A stretch of DNA of 63,547 nt from Paenibacillus sp. MZ04-78.2 (GCF_024213375.1 NZ_JANAVJ010000030.1:1-63547); one strand, 5' to 3'. Numbered from the stretch's first letter, positions 50,702-57,321 are shown. Notes: generated from the sequence alone by a model not told the origin. A program made the numbers and translations.

Positions 50702-51421
50702 CTACTCTTCCGGTTGGCCGGAAGCCTTTCTGAGCTCGTTCGCCAGCCGGTGAAATTCCGCCTGACCTTCGGCATCGTCAATCGCCAAATACGACGCAGA
50801 CAAAAAACGGATCAGGTTATTCGCATCCTCCACGCTAAGAAGCGTATCCGGCGGGTCCGGCGTAACGCTGGAAGCGTACTCGTCCGCCACGTCATGCAGC
50901 AAATCGTCAAACGACTTGCCAAGCAGCCTCAGCGGCTCCTTGGGGTCCGTGCGCCGTGCCGGATCAAGCATGTAATGGCCGGCAATGTCCGTCTCCGGAT
51001 TCAGGCCATACCGGTAGCAGGCATACGCCAATACCCAAATGTATCTTTTGTACGCTTCGCCCAGATCGATGCTTCCGCCGTAGCAGAGCTCGACCGCACC
51101 GGCCGCATCGTTGGCATCCGCACCGTAACGGGTGTTGTCCGTCGTTACGTTATACACAACGTGATACGCCTTCTCCGGAGCCCCCGTCAAAAATGGGATG
51201 CACTCGATAATTTCCCGGTCGTCCACAAACAAATGCGCCGAAGCCGACATGTCGTTTCGGGTCTGTTCGTAATACGCTACGTTGGATGCAGCCGTCGCAC
51301 CGGGATTGCCCGTATCGTGCGCCACCATAAAGCGGCACGGGTCCAGAGCAAGAACCGGGCGGCGTTGGCTTGGCCCCGTCAAATACCGGGAAACGATCTC
51401 GTATTTCATCGTAAACGCCAC
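50702..51421 (-). CDS. N-acetylmuramoyl-L-alanine amidase (Amidase_2 type), no signal peptide
   Basis: Cleaves the amide between MurNAc and the stem peptide. About 239 residues, with an amidase-2 domain at about 5-165. Zinc-site motifs: FMVAHDTGNPGA (first His) and GHYMLDPARRTDPKEPL (second His and following Asp). The C-terminal 70 residues are unassigned. It resembles phage-type lysins and Bacillus XlyA/CwlA proteins, but no other phage gene lies nearby. No export signal is visible. GTG 51421 follows GAGGTGGTG; an ATG 12 bases later is the alternative. The gap from the PilZ gene (92 bases) holds no terminator, so both are probably on the c-di-GMP riboswitch transcript. Confidence 0.85.
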   Translation of the reverse strand: MAFTMKYEIVSRYLTGPSQRRPVLALDPCRFMVAHDTGNPGATAASNVAYYEQTRNDMSASAHLFVDDREIIECIPFLTGAPEKAYHVVYNVTTDNTRYGADANDAAGAVELCYGGSIDLGEAYKRYIWVLAYACYRYGLNPETDIAGHYMLDPARRTDPKEPLRLLGKSFDDLLHDVADEYASSVTPDPPDTLLSVEDANNLIRFLSASYLAIDDAEGQAEFHRLANELRKASGQPEE

Positions 51422-51512
51422 GCTGATCACCACCTCGAAGCTTTTATCTTTAAGATATGCTCCAAGTCCTTATCCGGTCAGGCGCGTTTGCCGATGAAGG
51501 CTGCGCCCTTTT

Positions 51513-52199
51513 TTACTCTTCCCGTTTCTGCGCAAAATGCGTCTCCACCTGTTTTTTCAGAATGAATGCGCGAAGTGAATTGGCCATATCCGCGGCCAGC
51601 TCGACGAAATGGGCTCCGTAATAACAGCCGAACTCCACCGACTCCGTTCGTATAATTTCCGCACGGCAGTGCATCGCGAAGCCAAGGTCGAGATGCAGCT
51701 GCACCAGCGCGTCCCGGTCCAGCTCAACGGGCTCTTCTATGATCAAACCTACCCCGCTGAGGCTGATGTTTTTAACCGTAAGCGGAATCTGCCCCTCCGG
51801 CACCTGCCAGGAACCGTCCTCGTTGCGATACGAAACGAGGGCGCCCTTTTGATTCACCTGGACCCGGGGATGCTCTCGCTTTTCCGAGAACCGGTTCTGA
51901 TGCTGGGGCGGAATAAGGACCATGACCACGCCCTGATCCTTGGCGACGACCGTCGACTCGAACGGGTAAAAGCCGCCCGGCGAATAAATCGTCAGCTTGA
52001 CCGCATCGCCCAATTCGAACGCTTTGTACTCCGACATTTCGATTTCGAGAATATCCCCTTCGACGTACGTCAATATCCCGGTGGATACAAATTTCTCTTT
52101 CTCCACTACAATTCGGCTGTTCAGGCTAACCATGCCGGAGCTGCGGTGTCTTCCTTTGGAATTGTCAAGATGCTTGCGGGAAACAGCCGGTGTGTTCAT
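51513..52199 (-). CDS. PilZ domain c-di-GMP-binding protein (YcgR-like)
   Basis: 228 residues. The N-terminal YcgR-type beta domain (about 25-105) is followed by a PilZ domain (about 108-220). The c-di-GMP pocket is complete: R-E-H-P-R (RxxxR) and N-I-S-L-S-G (NxSxxG). Such proteins slow flagella or regulate other targets when c-di-GMP is high. ATG 52199 is used; its ribosome-binding site (GGTGACG) is weak, and an internal ATG at codon 23 is an alternative. Transcribed from the c-di-GMP-I riboswitch. Confidence 0.9.
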   Translation of the reverse strand: MNTPAVSRKHLDNSKGRHRSSGMVSLNSRIVVEKEKFVSTGILTYVEGDILEIEMSEYKAFELGDAVKLTIYSPGGFYPFESTVVAKDQGVVMVLIPPQHQNRFSEKREHPRVQVNQKGALVSYRNEDGSWQVPEGQIPLTVKNISLSGVGLIIEEPVELDRDALVQLHLDLGFAMHCRAEIIRTESVEFGCYYGAHFVELAADMANSLRAFILKKQVETHFAQKREE

Positions 52200-52246
52200 C
52201 CGCTACGTCACCATCCTTGGTTTTTAAGTGATGTCCTTGGCGCAAA

Positions 52247-52307
52247 AAGGCCACCTCCCCCCGTAACGGAAGAAACAGCCGGGGAATTCCGCATCTTTTC
52301 GGCGGCC
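52247..52307 (-). terminator. Putative expression-platform terminator of the c-di-GMP riboswitch
   Basis: On the minus strand the aptamer 3' strand GGCCGCC can pair (one G-U) with GGTGGCC, enclosing a CCCCG/CGGGG hairpin, and the second arm is followed by TTTTT. The first arm overlaps the aptamer, so ligand binding and termination would exclude each other. The structure is inferred by eye. Confidence 0.55.
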
Positions 52308-52377
52308 AGGCTGTCGTAGTCGTCTGCGGACCTTAGACCCTAAGCTTTGCGTCGCTGCCTTTCGGCAGGTTTGCCAT
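52301..52377 (-). ncRNA. Cyclic di-GMP-I (GEMM) riboswitch
   Basis: Conserved blocks appear in order on the minus strand: GGCAAACC, the TGCC-GAAA-GGCA tetraloop hairpin, GCGACGCAAAGC, GGGTCTAAGG, and ACTACGACAGCCTGGCC at the 3' side. These are the GNRA-tetraloop and receptor elements of c-di-GMP-I aptamers. It precedes a gene for a c-di-GMP-binding PilZ protein, so one second messenger is read by both RNA and product. Confidence 0.92.
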
Positions 52378-52394
52378 GAACGAATGGTTGCAAT

Positions 52395-52422
52395 ACTTTA
52401 TTATCATTATCGTATATGTCAA
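52395..52422 (-). promoter_or_regulatory. Sigma-A promoter of the c-di-GMP riboswitch transcript
   Basis: Minus strand TTGACA (52417-52422), 16 bases, TAAAGT (52395-52400), giving a start near 52388, about 11 bases before the aptamer. Confidence 0.7.
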
Positions 52423-52514
52423 ATCAATCAATTATAGGACAATTTACCTAATCGATACTATATTTAGTATACCGTTCCCCAATCATCGTTCAACGGTATC
52501 GCCAATTTTCTTAA

Positions 52515-52657
52515 TAATTCACAATGGGGATAACTTTGCTATTCACATTTCAACAATCTGTGGATAACTGCAAAATTCGTTTTATTCCTTGCTATTTCGA
52601 CTTGGATTATCTACAATGAATTGAAAATAACGCAAATTATCCACAAAATTATCCACA
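52515..52657. promoter_or_regulatory. Cluster of seven DnaA boxes upstream of tadA
   Basis: Perfect TTATCCACA boxes: 52637-52645 (+), 52649-52657 (+) and 52559-52567 (-). Single-mismatch boxes against TTATNCACA: 52515-52523 (+), 52525-52533 (-), 52539-52547 (+) and 52607-52615 (+). All lie within 143 AT-rich bases in the gap between the divergent riboswitch/PilZ and tadA units. Oriented toward and near the oriC-proximal gene block (guaB, dacA, serS). Likely a DnaA-titrating or regulatory cluster. Confidence 0.85.
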
Positions 52658-52722
52658 GCGTGTTAACAACGAATATTTGTTCGAGAACACATTGTACAAT
52701 TACGATAATCGAGGTGTCCAGC

Positions 52723-53196
52723 TTGTCCGCAGCATTATGGGAAGAACATTTGCCTTTTATGAAAGCCGCGATCGAAGAAGCTCATAAGGCGGAAGCGATA
52801 CGCGAAGTGCCGATCGGGGCAGTCATTGTGCTCGGCGACGAGATCATTGGCCGCGGCCACAATGTCCGCGAAACGACGCGAGACCCTCTGGCGCATGCCG
52901 AGCTGATCGCGATTAAGCAGGCGAGCGAGCATCTGGATGCCTGGCGTCTGCTGAACTGCCGGCTGTATGTTACATTGGAGCCTTGTCCGATGTGCGCGGG
53001 CGCGATCGTACAAGCCCGAATCAGCCAAGTCGTCTTCGGTACCCCGGACCCGAAGGCCGGCTGCGCAGGCACGCTGATGAACCTGCTCCAAGAAGACCGG
53101 TTCAATCATCGGGTCGACGTAATCGGCGGGGTGATGCAGCAGGAATGCGGAACGATGCTGACGCAGTTTTTCCGCAAGCTGCGAGGAAAAGAGTAA
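52723..53196 (+). CDS. tadA: tRNA-specific adenosine deaminase
   Basis: Deaminates A34 to inosine in tRNA-Arg(ACG). 157 residues. Zinc-deaminase motifs HAE (H58, E60) and PCPMC (C88, C91). TTG 52723 was chosen because CGAGGTG lies 7 bases upstream; the 34-residue in-frame extension towards 52621 is translated DnaA boxes and is rejected. One of the few plus-strand genes, opposing the leftward fork. Confidence 0.95.
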   Translation: MSAALWEEHLPFMKAAIEEAHKAEAIREVPIGAVIVLGDEIIGRGHNVRETTRDPLAHAELIAIKQASEHLDAWRLLNCRLYVTLEPCPMCAGAIVQARISQVVFGTPDPKAGCAGTLMNLLQEDRFNHRVDVIGGVMQQECGTMLTQFFRKLRGKE

Positions 53197-53256
53197 ACGC
53201 CGGATTCTACATCAAGCTGCCACAATGTGTGGCGGCAAAAAAGAGAGACCGTCCTC

Positions 53257-53285
53257 TTTACATTTTCTTAGGACGGTGGTAGAAT
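53257..53285 (+). promoter_or_regulatory. Promoter for tRNA-Pro, set inside an inverted repeat
   Basis: TTTACA (53257-53262), 17 bases, TGG-TAGAAT (53280-53285). The -35 and spacer lie between ACCGTCCT (53249-53256) and AGGACGGT (53270-53277), a perfect 8-bp repeat that could be a tadA terminator stem or an operator. Confidence 0.7.
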
Positions 53286-53313
53286 AAAAAGGCTTCGTGC
53301 TAAGGCACACCAA

Positions 53314-53387
53314 CGAGACGTGGCTCAGCTTGGTAGAGCGCTTGGTTCGGGACCAAGAGGTCGCAGGTTCAAATCCTGTCGTCTCGA
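53314..53387 (+). tRNA. tRNA-Pro(CGG)
   Basis: 74 bases. Acceptor CGAGACG/CGTCTCG, D-arm with GGCTCAGCTTGGTAGAGC, anticodon arm CTTGG-TTCGGGA-CCAAG with anticodon CGG, T-loop TTCAAAT. CCA is not encoded. It reads CCG, a codon favoured in GC-richer Bacillales. Confidence 0.96.
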
Positions 53388-53405
53388 TACTTTTAAGACA
53401 AGAAT

Positions 53406-53431
53406 TGCGGTCAAATCGACCGCATTTTTTT
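53406..53431 (+). terminator. Terminator after tRNA-Pro
   Basis: TGCGGTC-AAATC-GACCGCA followed by TTTTTTTATTTT. Confidence 0.9.
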
Positions 53432-53500
53432 ATTTTCTTCAACGAAACCCATTCAAATTTTCCGATCGGCCCTGTAAAAAACAGCCGCTGGATCAATGCG

Positions 53501-53529
53501 AAATGGACCGTGAATACACGGTCCATTTT
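53501..53529. terminator. Bidirectional hairpin
   Basis: AAATGGACCGTG pairs with CACGGTCCATTT around AATA. A/T-rich ends on both strands. It ends the minus-strand TM2-like gene. The rest of 53530-53621 holds nothing I can identify. Confidence 0.75.
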
Positions 53530-53621
53530 CGATTACCCGTTGACCTCAATCGGGTTGCGATACCTATCCCACCTGCGGCCCGAAGTCTGCACGACGAGCA
53601 TTCCTGCACGCCACGGGTTCA

Positions 53622-54404
53622 TTAGCGACCCCTCTTGCCCTTTTTATTTCCGAACAGAAGCCGGATGCCCCCGCCAATCAACAGCACCGAGATGACGAAC
53701 GTTTGGAAATACTGGCCGAACCATCGCCTGACCTGCTGCTGCTGTTCTGCGGAAAGCCATATATCCAGCTCATTCAGCAGCACGCGATTGAGCAAATAGT
53801 ACACCCCAAGCGCAAGCAATCCGTAACCTAGCCACCGCTGGTGGTGCAGGAGCCAGTCAACGACCGGTACATCCCTCAATTCCTCGCGGCCGCTCTTGGA
53901 TACCATCTGCAGCGCGTCGAAGAAGCTGAAAAACCACAGGATCGGAATCAGGAACATGAACAGTGACAGCCGCATCACATCCATGATATAGATGCAGAAC
54001 AGAAAAGCTGCCATGAGCTGCAGGCCGCGCTTTTGCAAGCCCAAGTACATATGCCCCGCCCCGGGGAAAATCGAGAGCAGCGTAGCCAGCGTTTTATTCT
54101 TCTTGCCAGACTCCCGGCTCTCTTGAAATTCTTCAAAGATCGTCAGGTTTGTTAGAGCCTCTCCCCGCTCCTTCCGTCCATATTGCTGCACGCAGTCGAA
54201 CATGTAGTACAGCCAAATGACCGGCAGGGCGCCGAGGAATACCAGAAATACGTCTCGGTGCGTAATGACTCTGAAGAAGAAGATCATCACCGTGAACCCG
54301 AAGAACAAGACCATAAAGCCGAGCCCGCGCTGTATAAGCCCCAGGTGGAGATGGCCGAGCCCCGGAACGAAAGAAAGCACAATGGTGCGAAAACGGTAAC
54401 GCAT
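53622..54404 (-). CDS. Multi-pass membrane protein with TM2-like repeats
   Basis: 260 residues, about seven hydrophobic helices. Two TM2-like units: SFVPGLGHLHLGLIQRGLGFMV and SIFPGAGHMYLGLQKRGLQLMA, so it is an internal duplication. Function unknown. Its ATG lies inside the reading frame of a sigma-factor remnant, without a well-placed ribosome-binding site, so the start may be wrong or created by a deletion. Confidence 0.7.
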   Translation of the reverse strand: MRYRFRTIVLSFVPGLGHLHLGLIQRGLGFMVLFFGFTVMIFFFRVITHRDVFLVFLGALPVIWLYYMFDCVQQYGRKERGEALTNLTIFEEFQESRESGKKNKTLATLLSIFPGAGHMYLGLQKRGLQLMAAFLFCIYIMDVMRLSLFMFLIPILWFFSFFDALQMVSKSGREELRDVPVVDWLLHHQRWLGYGLLALGVYYLLNRVLLNELDIWLSAEQQQQVRRWFGQYFQTFVISVLLIGGGIRLLFGNKKGKRGR

Positions 54405-54567
54405 ATATTTTCAGCAGCGCTTCCTGCGTGACGTCCTCTGCATCTTTCGTCGAACGCAGCACCCCGTAGACCGCTTGGAACAAATAGTGTCCGTATTTGT
54501 CCACCAGTTCACGGAACGCATCCGCGTCGCCCGATATGAGGCGCGCAATCCATGCTTCTTCTGTAAT
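54405..54567 (-). pseudogene. Truncated ECF-type sigma-70 factor, region 2 only
   Basis: The frame reads TEEAWIARLISGDADAFREL, YLFQAVYGVLRSTKDAEDV and TQEALLKIYA, a textbook sigma region 2, then changes to unrelated residues exactly where the TM2-like gene starts. Region 4 is missing. A strong GGGAGGGGGAG lies before an ATT codon (54565-54567), a rare start; the nearest ATG is 57 bases upstream. Most likely a deletion fused the 5' part of a sigma gene to the membrane gene. Confidence 0.65.
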
Positions 54568-54689
54568 CGTTCTCCCCCTCCCTTCTCTGCAAATAGACGA
54601 ACCCGGACAAACCAAACCCTGCATGATTTTTTTAAAACTTTAAAAAAATCCCGATCAACGGAGACCGACTTTATTCCCTTTGCGCGGTG

Positions 54690-54698
54690 TGGTATAAT
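54690..54698 (+). promoter_or_regulatory. Extended -10 promoter for tRNA-Arg
   Basis: TGGTATAAT, perfect -10 with TGn extension, about 19 bases before the tRNA. A weak TTTATT lies at the -35 position. Confidence 0.7.
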
Positions 54699-54716
54699 GA
54701 GTACTGCTTGAATCAA

Positions 54717-54789
<73 letters not shown>

Positions 54790-54818
54790 TTTACACACTT
54801 ATGTAATCCGCTACCGCT

Positions 54819-54845
54819 GAGGCCCTAAGAAGGGCCTCTTTTGCT
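54819..54845 (+). terminator. Terminator after tRNA-Arg
   Basis: GAGGCCCT-AAG-AAGGGCCTC followed by TTTTGCTTTT. Confidence 0.9.
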
Positions 54846-54911
54846 TTTCCGGCCGTGCATATATGCATAAAAAAACGTTCCCCATACCACACTAGCGTTG
54901 AGGTGACGCCG

Positions 54912-55067
54912 ATGGGCAACAGGAACGATTCGGACGAAGAGATTTACATTTTCAACAACGAAGCGATTAACGATGTCAAGTCAGACGCCACCGGAGAGCG
55001 GAGCTCTTCCAAAGGGGCAGCGGATATATCAGAAGCGTCAAAAAACCAACCAAACGAGCAAGTTTAA
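54912..55067 (+). CDS. Small acidic hypothetical protein
   Basis: 51 residues (MGNRNDSDEEIYIFNNEAIN...), hydrophilic and rich in Asp, Glu, Ser and Asn. No family recognised. ATG 54912 has GAGGTG 6 bases upstream. It is followed by a bidirectional terminator shared with map. The upstream gap contains the palindrome TGCATATATGCA. Size and composition would suit a spore or stress peptide, but nothing proves that. Confidence 0.6.
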   Translation: MGNRNDSDEEIYIFNNEAINDVKSDATGERSSSKGAADISEASKNQPNEQV

Positions 55068-55075
55068 CCACAGCC

Positions 55076-55116
55076 AAGAGCCCGCAGTACGATTTCGTTT
55101 CGTACCGCAGGCTCTT
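55076..55116. terminator. Bidirectional terminator between the small gene and map
   Basis: AAGAGCCCGCAGTACGA pairs with TCGTACCGCAGGCTCTT around TTTCGTT. Confidence 0.88.
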
Positions 55117-55121
55117 GTACT

Positions 55122-55865
55122 TCATTCGGTTAAAATGAGCGGGCCGTCACGGGTAATGGCAATCGTATGCTCGAATTGCGCCGACAGGCTGCCGTCGTAC
55201 GTTCTGGCGGTCCAGCCGTCGAAGTCAATAAACATCTCATGCTTCCCCGCGTTGATCATCGGCTCGATCGTGATCACCATACCCTCCTGCAGCAAAAATC
55301 CGCGTCCCGGCTTGCCAACATGTGCAAAAGAAGGTTCTTCATGCATCTCGCGTCCGATGCCGTGTCCGACCAAATCACGAACGATGGAAAAGCCGGCCTG
55401 CTGAGCGTGCTGCTGGACCACGTGCATGACGTCCCCGATTCGATTGCCGACAATGGCCTTAGGGATGGACAGATCCAGACACTCCTTCGTGACGCGAACC
55501 AACCGCTCCGCTTCCGCTGATATCTTTCCGACGGCATACGTACGGCAAGAGTCGGCCATCCACCCATCGTAGCTGCATACAATATCCATCTTTAGGATAT
55601 CCCCCTCCTGCAGCGGCTCTTGGTTAGGAAAGCCGTGGGCAATGACATCGTTCACGGAAGCGCAGGTGGCGAACGGAAACCCTTTGTAACCCTTGGTCAC
55701 TTGTTTTGCACCATGCTCATTTATGAACCGTTCGGCAAAATCGTTGATTTCAAGCGTCGTCAGCCCGGGACGAACCATCTTGGCAATTTCTTGATGACAT
55801 TTGGCCAATACAGCTCCGGCTTTGGCCATTAAAGCAATTTCTTGCGGCGTTTTCAAATGAATCAT
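55122..55865 (-). CDS. map: Methionine aminopeptidase, type I
   Basis: Removes N-terminal Met from nascent proteins. 247 residues. Metal ligands are spread over KMDIVCSYDGWMADSCRTY, GHGIGREMHEEP, ITIEPMI and SAQFEHTIAI. ATG 55865 follows GGAGGAG; the in-frame extension to 55970 is rejected. It stands alone rather than in the ribosomal-protein operon, so it may be a second map copy. Confidence 0.94.
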   Translation of the reverse strand: MIHLKTPQEIALMAKAGAVLAKCHQEIAKMVRPGLTTLEINDFAERFINEHGAKQVTKGYKGFPFATCASVNDVIAHGFPNQEPLQEGDILKMDIVCSYDGWMADSCRTYAVGKISAEAERLVRVTKECLDLSIPKAIVGNRIGDVMHVVQQHAQQAGFSIVRDLVGHGIGREMHEEPSFAHVGKPGRGFLLQEGMVITIEPMINAGKHEMFIDFDGWTARTYDGSLSAQFEHTIAITRDGPLILTE

Positions 55866-56047
55866 CAGACCACTCCTCCCTCCGACGATCATGATTGCGT
55901 GCGACGTGGAGGAAACCCGGTGCACGGCAGACAACAGTCGGTTTCCAACTATTTTACGACGATTCCTCATGTCCTGCCACTCAGCTCGGGATAAGCTCTT
56001 TTCCGATTACAAATGTATGCAATAGTTTTTGCATAATGACGCAAAGA

Positions 56048-56102
56048 GTGATTAATATCACGCAAAAAATGCATTCTCTTTTGTTGCGCTCTATGGTAAA
56101 AT
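56048..56102 (+). promoter_or_regulatory. Possible regulated promoter for a 63-residue protein
   Basis: Extended -10 TGGTAAAAT (56094-56102) with poor -35. Upstream GTGATTAATATCAC (56048-56061) is a perfect inverted repeat with GTGA-N6-TCAC spacing, like CRP/FNR-family sites. The centre would be near -54, which is not a usual position. Confidence 0.4.
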
Positions 56103-56134
56103 AAGGTTTCAATCACAAAATCGAGGTGGACATG

Positions 56135-56326
56135 ATGCCGGCAAATAGCTGCTATTACATCATTTATGATGAATACTCCATTTCCATTTGTACCATGTTG
56201 GACGATGTATGTGATGCGATGGCAGGCGGGTCTTTGTTATACGGATATACGGATAACGAAGAAATGGCTCACTTGTTATTGAACGAATGTTTTCTTAGGG
56301 TGGAGAGAGAAAAAAACAATCTGTAA
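56135..56326 (+). CDS. Small hypothetical protein
   Basis: 63 residues (MPANSCYYIIYDEYSISICT...), with an acidic, Leu-rich C-terminal half likely to be helical. No family recognised. Two adjacent ATGs follow GAGGTG; the second (56135) has the better spacing. Ends before a bidirectional terminator. Confidence 0.6.
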   Translation: MPANSCYYIIYDEYSISICTMLDDVCDAMAGGSLLYGYTDNEEMAHLLLNECFLRVEREKNNL

Positions 56327-56347
56327 CCACGTAATATAAAAACGACA

Positions 56348-56370
56348 GCCTCTTACAATAAGTAAGAGGC
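56348..56370. terminator. Bidirectional terminator
   Basis: GCCTCTTAC-AATAA-GTAAGAGGC. T-rich on both sides, serving the 63-residue gene (+) and sspP (-). Confidence 0.88.
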
Positions 56371-56379
56371 TTATTTGTA

Positions 56380-56523
56380 TTACCCTTCGCCGTTATTTTG
56401 ACGGCTATGGTTTTGATTTTTTACTTTTTTCGAACCGGACAAAGGGACACTCGGCTGACGGCTTTCTTCCCGGTTGTGCCGGCCGCTTGGAGGGTTGACC
56501 GGCTGTGGAATGTCTTTAGGCAT
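56380..56523 (-). CDS. sspP: Small acid-soluble spore protein P (SspP/CotL-like)
   Basis: 47 residues, too short for ordinary gene callers. The C-terminal half, PLSGSKKVKNQNHSRQ, matches the Bacillus SspP core PLDGSKKVKNRNHTRQ. The start MPKDIPQPVNPPSG is Pro-rich. ATG 56523 follows GGGAGAAGG. Last gene of a three-gene unit behind a sigma-G promoter, as expected for a forespore protein. Confidence 0.88.
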   Translation of the reverse strand: MPKDIPQPVNPPSGRHNREESRQPSVPLSGSKKVKNQNHSRQNNGEG

Positions 56524-56540
56524 CGTTAGACCTTCTCCCT

Positions 56541-56720
56541 TCAGTCGATATCGGACATCGGCTCATGAGGCGGTTTATCGTGGTTCAGGGCATCCTGGTG
56601 CCGGTGATCGTTTGTTTGCTGCTGTACTTGTTGAGCTTGATGGCTGGTTACCGTCGTTTTGTCCAAATCCTTCACGACATTTTGCAAATTTTTATCGACA
56701 CTGCTTTTATTTTGAGTCAT
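56541..56720 (-). CDS. Small hydrophilic protein in the sspP operon
   Basis: 59 residues (MTQNKSSVDKNLQNVV...), rich in Gln, His, Asp and Asn, no Cys or Trp. No family recognised. Strong ribosome-binding site GGAGGAAGG 7 bases before ATG 56720. It lies 18 bases after the 115-residue gene and 17 bases before sspP, so is probably a forespore product. Confidence 0.75.
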   Translation of the reverse strand: MTQNKSSVDKNLQNVVKDLDKTTVTSHQAQQVQQQTNDHRHQDALNHDKPPHEPMSDID

Positions 56721-56738
56721 GACGTAACCTTCCTCCGT

Positions 56739-57086
56739 TTAGCTATGCGTAAAAGCATGAAGCTGCTGGGCACATTCATGGATATGTCTCACATAATCGT
56801 CCGCAAGCGTTTGAATGACGTCGGTCCGCTCGTCGACAGCCGTCCCTTCCCTCTCAACGTCGACCAGTTCCACCTGCACTTCCCGGGAATCGACATACGT
56901 ACATTTAAAATCGAAGCTGTAATTGCTCCGTCCGGCTGTCGCGATATGAACCCGAATAACGTTCGCTTCCGCTTCATCCGCCTTCACTTCCGCACGGTCC
57001 GAGGCGTTCAGGACGGTCGGCAGCGTTCTCGTCCAAGCTTCCGCCAAACGTTGATTGTCCACTTGCAAGCTATCCTTTTTGCTCAT
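56739..57086 (-). CDS. Hypothetical protein, first gene of the sspP operon
   Basis: 115 residues (MSKKDSLQVDNQRLAEAW...). No signal or membrane segment; alternating strands in the middle (NYSFDFKCTYVDSREVQVELVDVE) and a C-terminal His-rich helix. No family recognised. ATG 57086 follows GGAGGTG. It is preceded by a sigma-G-type promoter, so expression in the forespore is likely. Confidence 0.75.
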   Translation of the reverse strand: MSKKDSLQVDNQRLAEAWTRTLPTVLNASDRAEVKADEAEANVIRVHIATAGRSNYSFDFKCTYVDSREVQVELVDVEREGTAVDERTDVIQTLADDYVRHIHECAQQLHAFTHS

Positions 57087-57107
57087 GAGTCGCACCTCCA
57101 TGGTTGT

Positions 57108-57137
57108 TAACATGCGGAGTCCGCGACCCTCTTATAC
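57108..57137 (-). promoter_or_regulatory. Sigma-G promoter for the sspP operon
   Basis: Minus strand GTATA (57133-57137), 18 bases, CATGTTA (57108-57114), matching the forespore pattern GHATR and CATnHTA. Start of the first gene follows about 20 bases later. Confidence 0.7.
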
Positions 57138-57164
57138 CAAGGATGAAGCAGCAAAAAAAGCCAT

Positions 57165-57194
57165 CAAAAAAACGACCTCTCTCAAGGTCGTTTT
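57165..57194 (-). terminator. Second terminator downstream of tRNA-Ser
   Basis: AAAACGACCT pairs with AGGTCGTTTT, followed by TTTTTTT-like sequence on the minus strand. It lies behind the duplicated tRNA 3' end at 57208-57227. Confidence 0.85.
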
Positions 57195-57207
57195 CATATC
57201 TTAAAAA

Positions 57208-57227
57208 TATGGCGGAGAGGGTGGGAT
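57208..57227 (-). repeat. Duplicate of the tRNA-Ser 3' end
   Basis: Twenty bases (CCA, discriminator, acceptor and part of the T-arm) are identical to 57361-57380 inside tRNA-Ser. As in the intact copy, a terminator with an ACGACC/GGTCGT stem follows. Confidence 0.9.
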
Positions 57228-57304
57228 ACGTCCACTTCGTGGCCGACTGCGATGTATCGCTATCGAAGCATATGCTCCGACGAACCTCCGGTTCTCATCC
57301 CACC
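57220..57304 (-). other. 85-base multi-hairpin cassette downstream of tRNA-Ser
   Basis: An 8-bp stem (GGTGGGAT 57220-57227 with ATCCCACC 57297-57304) encloses four consecutive hairpins: CCAC-TTC-GTGG (57232-57242), GCGAT-GT-ATCGC (57249-57260), TCGAAGC-ATAT-GCTCCGA (57263-57280) and GAACC-TCC-GGTTC (57282-57294). One arm of the outer stem comes from the duplicated tRNA-Ser tail. No coding gene is supported here. Confidence 0.7.
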
Positions 57305-57321
57305 TGCTTGCTCCCCCATAC

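Noticed and set aside
50702..51421. Prophage
   Set aside because: The amidase is lysin-like, but no holin, portal, integrase or other phage gene is nearby.
52621..52722. 34-residue N-terminal extension of TadA
   Set aside because: This is translated DnaA-box sequence without a ribosome-binding site; the TTG at 52723 has one.
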